Shown: positions 22,695 to 31,408, counted from the first letter of the stretch. The stretch: DNA of 34,821 nt from an uncultured Clostridia bacterium (GCA_949286725.1 CASECZ010000007.1:1-34821), one strand, 5' to 3'. Numbers and translations are program-made. The notes: a model not told the origin generated them from the sequence alone.

Positions 22695-23186
22695 TTACTC
22701 GCTCTTTGCGCAGTCGCGCGCCTTGCGCGCCTCCTCGCGTTTTCTGCGGAAAAACGCACCCAACAATTCCGCGCTCTCCTCCTCCATGATGCCGCCCTCG
22801 ACTTCCACGGTGTGATTGAAGAGCCCCTTTTCGAAAAGGTTGACCTTGCTGCCCGCCGCCCCCGCCTTTTCGTCGTACGCGCCGAAATACAGTTTTGCTA
22901 TGCGCGCGTTTATCATCGCGCCCGCGCACATTGCGCAAGGTTCCAGCGTCACGAACAGTTCGCACCCTTCCAGCCACCAGTTGCCCGTTCTTTCGGCGGC
23001 GTCGGACAACGCCACGATTTCGGCGTGGCGGACGGCGTTACCGTCACGCTCCTTGCGGTTGCCGCTTTCGGCGACGATTTCGCCGTCCTTGACCACAACC
23101 GCGCCCACGGGCACTTCGTCGAGTTCGGCGCACTCGGCCGCCAGCTCCAACGCGCGTTTCATGAACTTTTCCTTGCTCTTTTCCAT
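22695..23186 (-). CDS. tadA: tRNA-specific adenosine deaminase TadA
   Basis: 163 residues. TadA deaminates A34 to inosine in tRNA-Arg(ACG). The zinc site and catalytic residues are H54 and E56 (HAE) with C84 and C87 (PCAMC). EVPVGAVVV near 24-32, VTLEPCAMCAGA, and FNHTVEVEGG in the C-terminal region match TadA rather than free cytidine or guanine deaminases. The ATG at 23186 agrees with family N-termini, although its GAGG is very close; an ATG at 23162 has better-spaced AAGGA. It is the last gene of the walJ-CPBP-CPBP-rlmH-tadA operon, 33 nt after rlmH. Confidence 0.95.
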   Translation of the reverse strand: MEKSKEKFMKRALELAAECAELDEVPVGAVVVKDGEIVAESGNRKERDGNAVRHAEIVALSDAAERTGNWWLEGCELFVTLEPCAMCAGAMINARIAKLYFGAYDEKAGAAGSKVNLFEKGLFNHTVEVEGGIMEEESAELLGAFFRRKREEARKARDCAKSE

Positions 23187-23219
23187 ATCCTCGTTGCGCG
23201 CTCTGTCCGCGCCCGCTCC

Positions 23220-23678
23220 TTATTTGTGATAGGGCGTCCCCGCGTTTATCGTGAGCGCACGGTATATCTGCTCGCAAAGCATTATCCTGAACAACTGGTG
23301 CGGAAACGTCATCTTGCCGAACGAAAGCACCATATCCGCTCTTTCGCGCACCCTGTCGCACAGCCCGTGACTGCCGCCTATGAGAAAACTGAACTCGGAC
23401 ACTCCTTTCGTGCACTCGGCGGATATTGTCGCCGCAAACTCGGGGCTTGACAGTGTCTTTCCCCTGCCGTCCAGCGCGACGACGAACCCGCGCGCCTTGC
23501 GCAACAGGTTTTCGCCTTCTTCCGTCGACTGTTCGGCGGGCGACTTGGCAGGCGGTGCGGCGGCGACCTCGGTCACAGAGAAATCGCAGTACGCGCCGAG
23601 CCTTTTGGCGTATTCGTTCACGGCGTCGACGAAAAACTTTTCTTTCAGTCTGCCCACGGCAATCACGTTGATTTTCAT
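23220..23678 (-). CDS. rlmH: 23S rRNA (pseudouridine1915-N3)-methyltransferase RlmH
   Basis: 152 residues, close to the usual 159. RlmH is a SPOUT methyltransferase that methylates pseudouridine 1915 in helix 69 of 23S rRNA using S-adenosylmethionine. The start MKINVIAVGRLKEKF is diagnostic. The SAM-binding trefoil knot includes FLIGGSHGL (98-106) and SFGKMTFPHQLFR, and the C-terminus ends in the conserved PYHK. GGAGG lies 7 nt ahead of the ATG. Upstream in-frame codons belong to the CPBP gene and are not part of the protein. walJ-htrA-rlmH is the classical order in Bacillus; here two CPBP genes take the middle position. Confidence 0.95.
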   Translation of the reverse strand: MKINVIAVGRLKEKFFVDAVNEYAKRLGAYCDFSVTEVAAAPPAKSPAEQSTEEGENLLRKARGFVVALDGRGKTLSSPEFAATISAECTKGVSEFSFLIGGSHGLCDRVRERADMVLSFGKMTFPHQLFRIMLCEQIYRALTINAGTPYHK

Positions 23679-23691
23679 ACTCCGCCCTCCG

Positions 23692-24654
23692 TCACAGCAC
23701 CAACCGCCACACGAACGAGAACACCGTGGCGCAAACGCCCACGCATACGGTGACGATGAACGGCACGTCGCGGTGCAGAGGTATGGCACCGACCCACGGC
23801 TTTTCGTACGTCTTGACGGGCAGTCTGCCCTGTTTTACCGCGTCCTGTCGCAACACTCTGAACAACAGGCACACCGCGACCACGGACGCTATCATCAACA
23901 GCGCGCAGACAAGCAGTCCGAGCAGGTTGCCGAACAGCCAGTTGCGGGCGTCGGAAATGAACGCGAACACGGGGCTGAGCGTCGTATAGTCGCCGAGGAC
24001 GCTTATGAAGTTGTTAAAGAAATGCAGGAACACGGCGGGGAGCAGGGAGCCCGTGTAGTAGACCATCAGCGCGGCAATCACGCCTATGAAGAAAGTGTAA
24101 CCCGTCTGGGTGATGTTCTGGTGCATGAGCGCGAACAGCAACCCCGACACGAGAACCACTTTGCACCCCGTTTCGCGGTACGCCGCAAAGACGAGCCCGC
24201 GGTGGGTGATTTCCTCGAATATACCGGGCAGGACGGCGACGAGGAATATGTCCGCGACAAGGTTCGCGGGGGTCTGCACGACGGGGTCGGGAGTGGCGTG
24301 CAGATAACCCGTAAGGGCGAGCACGTTCTGCCACACGAAAGATATGAACGAGGATATCAGGAGCGTGGGAACGACCGCCGCAAGGCAAAGCCCGAAACCG
24401 CGCAACGAGCACTTCTGTATGTTGAATTCAACAAGTAAAGGCTTGATTTCGTCGCAACGGCACTGTTTCGCGACTATGAAATACCCTATTATCGGCAGGG
24501 CTCCGAAGCACAGTATCTGCACTATGCAGGTGAAGTAAACGTCCGCGTCCACGTTGAGGGCGTCGTAAACCCCGACACTGCCCGATATGCGCATGAGCAG
24601 CGTCGATACGATGACGAGAAAGTATATTATTCCTCCCGCATAGCGCGATTTCAT
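23692..24654 (-). CDS. CPBP family intramembrane metalloprotease (second of a tandem pair)
   Basis: 320 residues with about eight membrane helices. The CPBP (Abi/CAAX-protease) motifs are EEITHR at 147-152, FALMHQN with H178 and N180, and HFFNNF with H211 and N214/N215, giving the expected Glu, His and Asn active site within the membrane. Family members process prenylated or bacteriocin-like peptides or regulate membrane proteins; the substrate here is unknown. The ATG overlaps the stop of the upstream CPBP gene as ATGA. The two proteins differ in their loops and tails, so they are old duplicates. rlmH starts 13 nt downstream. Confidence 0.88.
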   Translation of the reverse strand: MKSRYAGGIIYFLVIVSTLLMRISGSVGVYDALNVDADVYFTCIVQILCFGALPIIGYFIVAKQCRCDEIKPLLVEFNIQKCSLRGFGLCLAAVVPTLLISSFISFVWQNVLALTGYLHATPDPVVQTPANLVADIFLVAVLPGIFEEITHRGLVFAAYRETGCKVVLVSGLLFALMHQNITQTGYTFFIGVIAALMVYYTGSLLPAVFLHFFNNFISVLGDYTTLSPVFAFISDARNWLFGNLLGLLVCALLMIASVVAVCLLFRVLRQDAVKQGRLPVKTYEKPWVGAIPLHRDVPFIVTVCVGVCATVFSFVWRLVL

Positions 24655-25772
24655 AACAACATGGTAATCAGCCCGAACACCCAGTAAATGCAAGCCAGCC
24701 CGACGGCAAGCCAGACGTTTATCATCGGCTGCGCTTTACCTATATACGGAATGTCGGCGGACGACGCCTGCACGAGTGCGGTCTCGGCTCTGTTCCAGCC
24801 GCGGGCGGTGAACATCGACCCGCAGAAGCGCATCGTATCCGCGAACAGACCGCCGCGTTTTTTCACGGGTTTGGCGGCGCTGTCGTCGGAATAGGCGTAA
24901 ACCGAATATTCCTCGAAGACTATGCCGTTTTCGACGACCTTGAAATCCTCCTTGGGTCTGCGGGGCTGACCCGCGCGGTAGTAAAGGTAAAACAGGGCGA
25001 ACAACACCAGAACCCCGACCGCGAACGCCGCAAAGCCCGTCAGGAAATTGTAGTAACCGAGGGTTGCTATCCATTCGTTGACCTGCGGGATATAGGCGGA
25101 TATGGTGAGGGTGATGAAGTTGTTGAGAAAATGCACGATGACGGACGGCCATATCGAGCCCGAGAGCAGGAACAACACCGCAAGCACCGCGCCTATGCAG
25201 AACTGGTATATCGTCTGCACCGGGTTGCCGTGCATTAGGCTGAAAAGCAACGCCGAGATAAACACGCCAAACCAGACGCCGCGCGTGGCGAGCCCGGGGA
25301 GCACCGTGCCTCTCATCAGCAGTTCCTCGCCGAGCGCGGGGAGCAGGGCTATGACGAACAGCGCGAGGAAGTAGACCCCCACGTTGTCGAAGCGTATGGC
25401 GGACGCCGTCACCGACCCTTGGACGCCCATCGCGCCGAACATCGCCTGCACCAGCATCGAAAGCGGCAGAAACGCCACGATGGTGAACACCGAAATGGGA
25501 ACGAGCAACGCATAGCGTCGCGGGTTGGTCATCGGGCGGAGCTTGCTGACCGCGACGACGTCGTACTTGCGCCACGCGGCGAACGCCACGATGACGAGCA
25601 CGATGATGAGTTGGGTGACCGCATAGGATATCCACCCCGCCACGGACATTCCGGCAAAACTGCCCACCCTGCCCGTCAGGATGTATCCCAGCATATTGGA
25701 GATTATGGACACGCCGCATATCGCAAACAGGTATGCGCTCGCGCTCTCTCCCGCAAACAGATTTCTTCTCAT
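24651..25772 (-). CDS. CPBP family intramembrane metalloprotease (first of a tandem pair)
   Basis: 373 residues. The membrane core carries GEELLMRG (E149, E150, R154), FSLMHGNP (H181) and HFLNNF (H214, N217/N218), the complete CPBP active-site set. Unlike the second copy it has a cytosolic insert of about 80 residues after the core (about 270-350: KEDFKVVENGIVFEEYSVYAY onward) followed by one more hydrophobic helix at the C-terminus. The ATG overlaps the walJ stop as ATGA with GAGGT in front, so it is translationally coupled to walJ. The substrate is unknown; position between walJ and rlmH suggests an envelope role, as HtrA has there in Bacillus. Confidence 0.88.
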   Translation of the reverse strand: MRRNLFAGESASAYLFAICGVSIISNMLGYILTGRVGSFAGMSVAGWISYAVTQLIIVLVIVAFAAWRKYDVVAVSKLRPMTNPRRYALLVPISVFTIVAFLPLSMLVQAMFGAMGVQGSVTASAIRFDNVGVYFLALFVIALLPALGEELLMRGTVLPGLATRGVWFGVFISALLFSLMHGNPVQTIYQFCIGAVLAVLFLLSGSIWPSVIVHFLNNFITLTISAYIPQVNEWIATLGYYNFLTGFAAFAVGVLVLFALFYLYYRAGQPRRPKEDFKVVENGIVFEEYSVYAYSDDSAAKPVKKRGGLFADTMRFCGSMFTARGWNRAETALVQASSADIPYIGKAQPMINVWLAVGLACIYWVFGLITMLL

Positions 25773-26551
25773 TTTACCTCGTAAACCTCGCTTGCGCTGT
25801 CCTGCAACGCAAGAGCGACGGCGATGTCGCAACAATCGCGTTGCAACAGCCTGCCCTTCACGGTGCCGAACGCCAGTTCGGGCAGATTGTTGTTCTGGCT
25901 GATGTGTCCGAGCAAGAGCGTCTTGACGGCGGACCCGACGAGCCTTTCGGCAAACACGGCGGTCATGTCGTTGCTGAGATGCCCCGTATCACTCAGGATA
26001 CGGCGTTTGAGCCGCTCGGGATAGGAGCCGTTTTTCAGCATGTCCACGTCGTGATTGGCTTCGAGCAACACGACTTCGCTTTCGCGTATGTTGTTGAACA
26101 CGCCCACCGTGGGTCTGCCCATGTCGGTGGCGACGCTGACCTGTGCCCCGCCCGCCACGCGGAACGTGTATCCGAGAGGATACGCCGCATCGTGCGGTAT
26201 GCGGAAAGGCACGACCTCTATGTCCCCGACGGTGAACCCGCCTTCGTAGAACTCCTGCTCACGGTAGTTGGCAAGCGCGCCCTGCCGCCTGTATATCGCC
26301 TCGGCGGTCAACGGGTGCGCGTAGACGGGCACGTACTGTTCCAGCCTGGGCAATCCGCACACGTGGTCGGTGTGCTCGTGCGTGACGACCACCCCGTCGA
26401 GTTTGGCGGGCGACAGCCCGAACCGCCGCAGTTCCTGCGAAAGACGCGAAAAGGAAATGCCCGCGTCGACGAGTATTGCCGTGGAGTCCGAAAAGACGAG
26501 AGTACAATTTCCTTTGCTGCCGCTTGCCAGCGACACTAATTTCAACGACAT
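25769..26551 (-). CDS. walJ: Metallo-beta-lactamase fold hydrolase WalJ (YycJ)
   Basis: 260 residues. The start LVSLASGSKGNCTLV is typical of WalJ/YycJ. The metal-binding HEHTDH is at 58-63, further ligands are expected at ATDMG and GHLSN, and the C-terminal GHISQNN completes the fold. WalJ is the usual last partner of the WalRK two-component locus and is thought to coordinate wall growth with DNA replication; a 5'-exonuclease-like activity has been reported for the family. No walR or walK is in the window. The ATG has no convincing Shine-Dalgarno. It heads the operon with two CPBP genes, rlmH and tadA, just downstream of the terminator of the preceding cassette. Confidence 0.92.
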   Translation of the reverse strand: MSLKLVSLASGSKGNCTLVFSDSTAILVDAGISFSRLSQELRRFGLSPAKLDGVVVTHEHTDHVCGLPRLEQYVPVYAHPLTAEAIYRRQGALANYREQEFYEGGFTVGDIEVVPFRIPHDAAYPLGYTFRVAGGAQVSVATDMGRPTVGVFNNIRESEVVLLEANHDVDMLKNGSYPERLKRRILSDTGHLSNDMTAVFAERLVGSAVKTLLLGHISQNNNLPELAFGTVKGRLLQRDCCDIAVALALQDSASEVYEVK

Positions 26552-26576
26552 TATTTTGCGCTACCGTTAAACGATT

Positions 26577-26602
26577 ATGAAAAGAGGCACCGGAGTGCCT
26601 CT
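26577..26602 (-). terminator. Terminator of the zinc-ribbon/4TM cassette
   Basis: On the minus strand an 8-bp stem AGAGGCAC/GTGCCTCT with a 4-nt loop (26602-26583), then TTTTC. It lies right after the last gene of the cassette. Confidence 0.9.
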
Positions 26603-26606
26603 CCTG

Positions 26607-27482
26607 TCAGATTTCTCTTTCGACCCTTGCGAGAGCCGCTTCGTCCTTGTCCACCCTGCGTATGGACGCGATGAGGAAGATTATCGAGAGGACGAATTCC
26701 AGCCCGCCGAGTCCCAGCATTATGAACCAGCCCGCCGACTCGCCCGCCACGAAGGTCTTTTTGACGACGTCGTATATGATTTCCGCCGCGAAAACAGCAA
26801 CCGCGATGAAAGCGAACAGCAACAGGGTCTTGCGCGGATATTTGCCGAAAATCATTCCGAAAAGGCTGACCAGCCATACCACTGCCACGCTCGCCGCGCC
26901 GACAATCAGCGTCACCGCGGGCGCGAGCGGCTCGGGACGCAATCCGTTTGCCAGCATCACTATCGCGCCGATGACGTCGCAATCCGAAAAATCGACCTTG
27001 CCGTAAACGGGCTTGTAGTATGCGAGTATGAACACGACCGCAATCAGACAGGCGGCGAGGAAAGTCACGAGCGAGAATATCCTTGTCTGCACCGCCTTGT
27101 GCTTTTTCTGTTTGTCTTTTTCCGCCTGTACGGCGGCGGAGACGTCGAAGTCCGTTCCTTCCGCGCTTGCGCGGTTCGCCATTCTGCCGTCCGTGCGCAG
27201 CACCTCGCTGTCCTGACTCATATAGGGCACGACGGCAAGAGGCACGACTATCGGCTGCAACTGCACCGTATTGTGCTTGGGCGCGATGATGGGAACGGGA
27301 CCGCCCATGCCCACGGGTTTCATGACCGTGGTCTTTATGCCCTCGTCGGGCTGAGGATCCCCGTACGCCTCGCTCTCATAGAGAGCGTCCGTCTGCACGG
27401 CGGGCGAAACCTCCGTCTGTTCGACGGGAGGCGTCACGCTTTCGGCGGAAGATGGAATTTCCTGATTGTCTTTTTTGGACAT
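26607..27482 (-). CDS. Unknown four-helix membrane protein (cassette member C)
   Basis: 291 residues, no family recognised. The first 120 residues are polar, acidic and Pro-rich, probably disordered, with the motif PIVVPLAVVPYMSQD at 77-91. A Lys-rich stretch (121-130) precedes four membrane helices at about 135-156, 187-212, 219-237 and 251-274; the tail is charged. It resembles the upstream gene (27552-28328) in layout and local sequence (LAYY at 153-156, DVIGAIV at 169-175), so the two are paralogs. The polar motif recurs in the zinc-ribbon protein. GGAGG precedes the ATG. It ends the cassette at a terminator. Confidence 0.85.
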   Translation of the reverse strand: MSKKDNQEIPSSAESVTPPVEQTEVSPAVQTDALYESEAYGDPQPDEGIKTTVMKPVGMGGPVPIIAPKHNTVQLQPIVVPLAVVPYMSQDSEVLRTDGRMANRASAEGTDFDVSAAVQAEKDKQKKHKAVQTRIFSLVTFLAACLIAVVFILAYYKPVYGKVDFSDCDVIGAIVMLANGLRPEPLAPAVTLIVGAASVAVVWLVSLFGMIFGKYPRKTLLLFAFIAVAVFAAEIIYDVVKKTFVAGESAGWFIMLGLGGLEFVLSIIFLIASIRRVDKDEAALARVEREI

Positions 27483-27519
27483 AGTGCCTCCGAGCGCGCT
27501 TGGGCGCGTAAGGTTGAGC

Positions 27520-27536
27520 CTGCGGCGACGCCGCAG
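27520..27536. repeat. Perfect inverted repeat between cassette genes B and C
   Basis: CTGCGGCG and CGCCGCAG flank a single central A. In RNA this gives a 6-bp GC-rich hairpin with a 5-nt loop. No T-run follows on either strand, so it is not a normal terminator; it may stabilise or process the mRNA between the two paralogs. Confidence 0.5.
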
Positions 27537-27551
27537 ACGATATTTATGATG

Positions 27552-28328
27552 CTACGAACGGGCGTATCCCGTGCGTTGCGGCGTTACGAACATGCAGATT
27601 ATCGCCCCCGCGAGCTGACATCCCGCGAGTATGAACAGCGTAACGAACTCGTTGCTGCGCCAGTTTGCGACGAAGTCCTGCATAAAATCCATCTTGGGCA
27701 GTCCTATGGCGTCCGCTCCGACAAGAGCGGCGACGAACACCGCGGCAACGGTCAGCACAAAGAATATCGCGCCCACCATATACCGCTTGGGACGCAGGGA
27801 ACCGCACATTCCCACCACGGATTTTATCAAGTTGACGGTTACGGCGATAATGCCCGCCGCAAGCAATATTTCGGGCACGGTCCCCTGCCATATCGCGTTG
27901 ACCTCCGCGCCTTTCCAGCCCAGCTCCGCAGTGGCGCGGAACGCCTCGACAATGTGCCCGAGGACGTCGAACCGCTCGAACGCGTACTTCAAAGGCAGAC
28001 TGTCCGCCGCCACCGAGAAATAGGCGAGCAGGAAGGGCAACAGCACCACCGCCGACGCAAGGAACATAACAAGCCCCGCAACAAAGTTGCGCGTGCGCAC
28101 TCCCCTCTTCCATTTCTTGTTGACGTCTTTCGCCTCGGGTTGATAGTCGGGCGCGGTGTTTCTTTCGTCGACGTTCTCGCCCTTGGGCACGGCAAGAGTG
28201 GGCACGATGACAAGATCCTGCCTGACGGCGGGAAGCTGGTTGACTTCACCCGCGGCAAGCGGATCGGGAGCAAGTCTTATGCCCGATTCGTCGAGATATT
28301 TGGATTTTTCGTCCGCGCCTGTATTCAT
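27552..28328 (-). CDS. Unknown four-helix membrane protein (cassette member B)
   Basis: 258 residues, no family recognised. A polar N-terminal region of about 75 residues contains LPAVRQDLVIVPTLAVPK (32-49), a diverged form of the motif in its neighbours. A basic stretch (71-80) precedes four membrane helices at about 81-106, 153-175, 183-205 and 228-248. The pieces LAYF (101-104) and DVLGHIV (121-127) match cassette member C at equivalent positions; both have a basic loop with PK or PR between helices 2 and 3. The ATG is 3 nt after the zinc-ribbon stop, with no strong ribosome binding site, which suggests coupled translation. Confidence 0.85.
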   Translation of the reverse strand: MNTGADEKSKYLDESGIRLAPDPLAAGEVNQLPAVRQDLVIVPTLAVPKGENVDERNTAPDYQPEAKDVNKKWKRGVRTRNFVAGLVMFLASAVVLLPFLLAYFSVAADSLPLKYAFERFDVLGHIVEAFRATAELGWKGAEVNAIWQGTVPEILLAAGIIAVTVNLIKSVVGMCGSLRPKRYMVGAIFFVLTVAAVFVAALVGADAIGLPKMDFMQDFVANWRSNEFVTLFILAGCQLAGAIICMFVTPQRTGYARS

Positions 28329-28331
28329 ATT

Positions 28332-29477
28332 TTACTTTGCCGTTTTTTCCGCGTCGGAGACGTCGTTCTTGCGGGCGGCGTCGGGCGCGGGCGTTGCGAA
28401 CTCGCCCGTGGGCGAATACTGCATCAGAGGTTGGTCCTGCGTGACGTAAGGAACGAACGCTACGGGTTGCACGATGGGAGGCATCTGATAGGGCTCGCCC
28501 GTCTCCCTGTTGTAGAACACGGGCGCACCGTAAGGCGTGGCGGCGGGATAGGGATAATATCCGCCCGCGGGCACGAAAGGCTGCCCCGCGAACTTCGCAC
28601 CGTCCTGCCTGTCCTCCTGTTTCTCGATGGGCTTGTTCTGTGCCTCGGCAAACGCCGCCCCCGCGAACTCGTCGAAAGTGGGCGTCTTGCGCGCTTCCAG
28701 ACTTTCGTCGGGTGCGCCCAGCACCCTGACCTTCTTGCGAACGGGAGGAGACTGTTTGATTTTGCCTTTGGCAAGCAGCAGTATCGAGCGCGCGCGGGAA
28801 CGTCCGCATCGCGTGCACTTCACCGCGTCGCCCGCGTTTATGCCCCCGCATACGGGACAGATGAACGGGTCTTTCAGTTCGTCCATATTCTCCGCCGCCG
28901 AATAGGGGTTGGCGTAATAGGCGGAATAGTTGCGGATTGCCTGCGACAGCTTTTTGAGTTGCGCCACGTCCTCGGAACCCAGTTCGTTGACCTTGTCGCG
29001 GTAAGCGTCCAGCATTTTCGCCTGTTTGCTGAACTCCTCGTTGGTTTTTTTGCGATAATCCTCTATTTCCATCATCGCCTTGGTCTTGTCGGCGGCGACA
29101 CGTTCCTTCATCTCGGCGATTTCTTTGTCAGCCGCCTTCATGCGTTCCTTGACCATAAGGTCGACGTTGAGTTTGTTTTCGCGGAATTTGAGTATGTCCT
29201 CTTCGGTAAACGGGCTGTCCGACTCGGAAACTGGCGCACCGCATACCACGCAGAATTTGGTGCCGGGCAGATTTACGGTGCCGCAAATGTCGCAGACGGG
29301 TTTGCGCAGAACGCCGAGAACCCCGCCGCAATTGGCGCAGAACCTGCACCCCGCATTATTCTTCGTGCCGCAGGTCGGACAGGTAACTTCGTAATTGGAA
29401 ACCACTTCCGCGCCGCAGGTCGTGCAATACGCCTGACCGCGCTGAACTTCGCTTCCGCAAACCTTGCAAGTGAACAT
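28332..29477 (-). CDS. Multi-zinc-ribbon protein with coiled coil and Pro-rich tail (cassette member A)
   Basis: 381 residues. Three CxxC...CxxC zinc ribbons fill the N-terminus (C4/C7-C18/C21, C33/C36-C47/C50, C62/C65-C76/C79). A charged coiled coil follows (about 92-180) and a fourth ribbon (C207/C210-C221/C224). The tail (about 265-381) is rich in Pro and Tyr and carries PPIVQPVAFVPYVTQD at 333-348, almost the same as the motif in cassette member C. There is no signal peptide or membrane helix, so it is cytosolic and may bind the polar regions of B and C. GAGGTG precedes the ATG and a good promoter lies upstream. Double-zinc-ribbon proteins are common in Clostridia, but this combination is not one I recognise. 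Confidence 0.87.
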   Translation of the reverse strand: MFTCKVCGSEVQRGQAYCTTCGAEVVSNYEVTCPTCGTKNNAGCRFCANCGGVLGVLRKPVCDICGTVNLPGTKFCVVCGAPVSESDSPFTEEDILKFRENKLNVDLMVKERMKAADKEIAEMKERVAADKTKAMMEIEDYRKKTNEEFSKQAKMLDAYRDKVNELGSEDVAQLKKLSQAIRNYSAYYANPYSAAENMDELKDPFICPVCGGINAGDAVKCTRCGRSRARSILLLAKGKIKQSPPVRKKVRVLGAPDESLEARKTPTFDEFAGAAFAEAQNKPIEKQEDRQDGAKFAGQPFVPAGGYYPYPAATPYGAPVFYNRETGEPYQMPPIVQPVAFVPYVTQDQPLMQYSPTGEFATPAPDAARKNDVSDAEKTAK

Positions 29478-29516
29478 AACTCACCTCGAACCGACGATTG
29501 AACGTCTTATTGAAAT

Positions 29517-29545
29517 ATTATACATTCGCCCGCGCGAAAACACAA
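29517..29545 (-). promoter_or_regulatory. Promoter of the zinc-ribbon/4TM cassette
   Basis: On the minus strand TTGTGT (29545-29540), a 17-nt spacer and consensus TATAAT (29522-29517). It starts transcription near 29510, leaving a leader of about 33 nt with GAGGTG. Confidence 0.72.
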
Positions 29546-29557
29546 GGTCGAATGCTC

Positions 29558-31189
29558 TTACGCTTTGAAACCGTCTTTCAGACCGACAATGCAGTTGTAC
29601 TCCGTACCGCCGCGGCAGACGAAGTATCCCTCGCGCAGAAACTGGAACCTGTCGCCCTTCTTTGCACCCGCAAGGAACTTCTCGGCATAGCCGTGCAGAA
29701 CGGTCAGCGAATTCGGATTTATGCGGTCCATATAATCGCCGTCGCCGTCGTTTATCAGATAGTCGAACATATTGAGCGTCACGCCCACGCAGTCGCGGGC
29801 GTTGACCCAGTGTATGGTGCCCTTGACCTTGATGTTCGCGCCCTCTTCGCCCGACTTTGTGCCTTCGAGATACTCGACGTGCACGACGACGGGGTTGCCG
29901 TTCTTGTCCGTCTCGCAGCTCTTGTACTTCACGACGTACGCGCCTTTCAGACGCACCGTGCCGTCGGGTTTGAGACGGAAATATTTGGGCGGCGGGTCGA
30001 GAGAAAAGTCCTCGCTTTCGATGTACAGCTCTTTCGAGAAGGTCGCCTCGTGAACTCCCGCGTCCTCTTTTCTGGGGTTGTTTTCTATATACACTGTCTC
30101 CGTCTTGTCGTCGGGATAGTTGTCGACGACGACTTTCAGGGGACGCGTCACCACCATTGCGCGGGTGGCGTTTTCGTTGAGGTTTTCCCTGACGCAGTGT
30201 TCCAGCATCGCGATATCGACCACGCTGTCGGCTTTGGCAACGCCTATCCTGCCGCAGAAATCGCGCACGGCTTCGGGCGGATAGCCTCTTTCGCGTATGC
30301 CCGAAAGCGTGGAAAGACGCGGGTCGTTCCACCCCCACACGATTTTTTCGTCGACCAGACGTTTTAGAAAACGCTTGCTCATCACGGTATGCGTGAGATT
30401 GAGCCGCGCGAACTCTATCTGACGGGGACGCGGGTCGAAACCGCAGTTTTCCGTCACCCAGTCGTAAAGCGGACGGTGATTTTCGAATTCCAGCGAGCAC
30501 AGCGAGTGCGTGATACCCTCGATTGCGTCTTCGAGCGGGTGTGCGAAATCGTACATCGGATAGATGACCCACTTGTCGCCCGTGTGCGGGTGTTCTGCGT
30601 GACAAATGCGGTAGATGACGGGGTCGCGCATATTGATGTTGGGCGACGCCATGTCGATTTTGGCGCGCAACACCTTTTCGCCGTCGGCGTACTTGCCCTC
30701 CTTCATCTCGGCAAAAAGCCTGAGGTTCTCTTCCACGGAACGGTTGCGGTACGGGCTTTCCTTGCCCGGCTCGGTGAGCGTTCCGCGCGTTTCGCGTATC
30801 TGCTCCGCCGACAGGTCGCATACGTACGCCTTGCCGTCCTTTATCAGTTTTACGGCGCACTCGTACATACGGTCGAAATAGTCCGACGCGTGCAGTTCCC
30901 TGTCCCACTGAAAGCCCAGCCAGCGGATGTCCTCTTTTATGCTCTCCATGTACTCGACGTCCTCTTTGACGGGGTTGGTGTCGTCAAAACGGAGATTGCA
31001 TTCGCCGCCGTACTTTTCCTTCATGCCGAAATTGATGCATATTGCTTTTGCATGTCCGATATGCAGGTATCCGTTGGGTTCCGGCGGGAAACGGGTTATA
31101 ATTTTGGTATGCTTACCCGACGCAAGGTCGGCGTTGATGATGTCTTCGATGAAATTGGAAGATTGCTCGGTGTTTTTGATTTCGTCCAT
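29558..31189 (-). CDS. glnS: Glutaminyl-tRNA synthetase
   Basis: 543 residues (E. coli 554). It charges tRNA-Gln directly. The class I signatures are HIGH at 43-46 ([13 protein letters not shown]) and VMSKR at 269-273. [13 protein letters not shown] and the two C-terminal anticodon-binding beta-barrels (about 340-543) separate GlnRS from GluRS. Many Firmicutes lack GlnRS and use GluRS plus GatCAB, so its presence is a lineage marker; whether GatCAB also exists cannot be seen here. A GGA in the leader gives only a weak ribosome binding site. It is a single gene with its own promoter; I see no clear terminator in the 80 nt before the next gene. Confidence 0.96.
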   Translation of the reverse strand: MDEIKNTEQSSNFIEDIINADLASGKHTKIITRFPPEPNGYLHIGHAKAICINFGMKEKYGGECNLRFDDTNPVKEDVEYMESIKEDIRWLGFQWDRELHASDYFDRMYECAVKLIKDGKAYVCDLSAEQIRETRGTLTEPGKESPYRNRSVEENLRLFAEMKEGKYADGEKVLRAKIDMASPNINMRDPVIYRICHAEHPHTGDKWVIYPMYDFAHPLEDAIEGITHSLCSLEFENHRPLYDWVTENCGFDPRPRQIEFARLNLTHTVMSKRFLKRLVDEKIVWGWNDPRLSTLSGIRERGYPPEAVRDFCGRIGVAKADSVVDIAMLEHCVRENLNENATRAMVVTRPLKVVVDNYPDDKTETVYIENNPRKEDAGVHEATFSKELYIESEDFSLDPPPKYFRLKPDGTVRLKGAYVVKYKSCETDKNGNPVVVHVEYLEGTKSGEEGANIKVKGTIHWVNARDCVGVTLNMFDYLINDGDGDYMDRINPNSLTVLHGYAEKFLAGAKKGDRFQFLREGYFVCRGGTEYNCIVGLKDGFKA

Positions 31190-31216
31190 TTTTCTATCCG
31201 CGAATTTAGTATAAAC

Positions 31217-31245
31217 ATTCTACCGCATACGCGCGCATTTGACAA
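31217..31245 (-). promoter_or_regulatory. Promoter of glnS
   Basis: On the minus strand TTGTCA (31245-31240), a 17-nt spacer and TAGAAT (31222-31217), one mismatch in each box. The start near 31210 gives a leader of about 20 nt. A second -10-like TATACT (31213-31208) lies just downstream but has no -35. No T-box leader fits in this short space. Confidence 0.7.
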
Positions 31246-31408
31246 GCGGAAACTTTTTACAAGACAACAATAAAACGCGCACACCCGCTCCGCGGCGCGC
31301 GAAAAAGCGCGAACAGACGCGCGCAGATTTCCTTTTTTTTGCGCCTCCTTTCACGCCCGAAGCCGCGACAACGACACATTCCACCTTTCCGCGCCGCCCC
31401 CGCAAAAC

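Noticed and set aside
26577..29501. 974-residue open frame on the + strand
   Set aside because: Antisense to the three-gene cassette. High GC and codon bias keep this frame open; the Arg/His-rich composition resembles no protein family.
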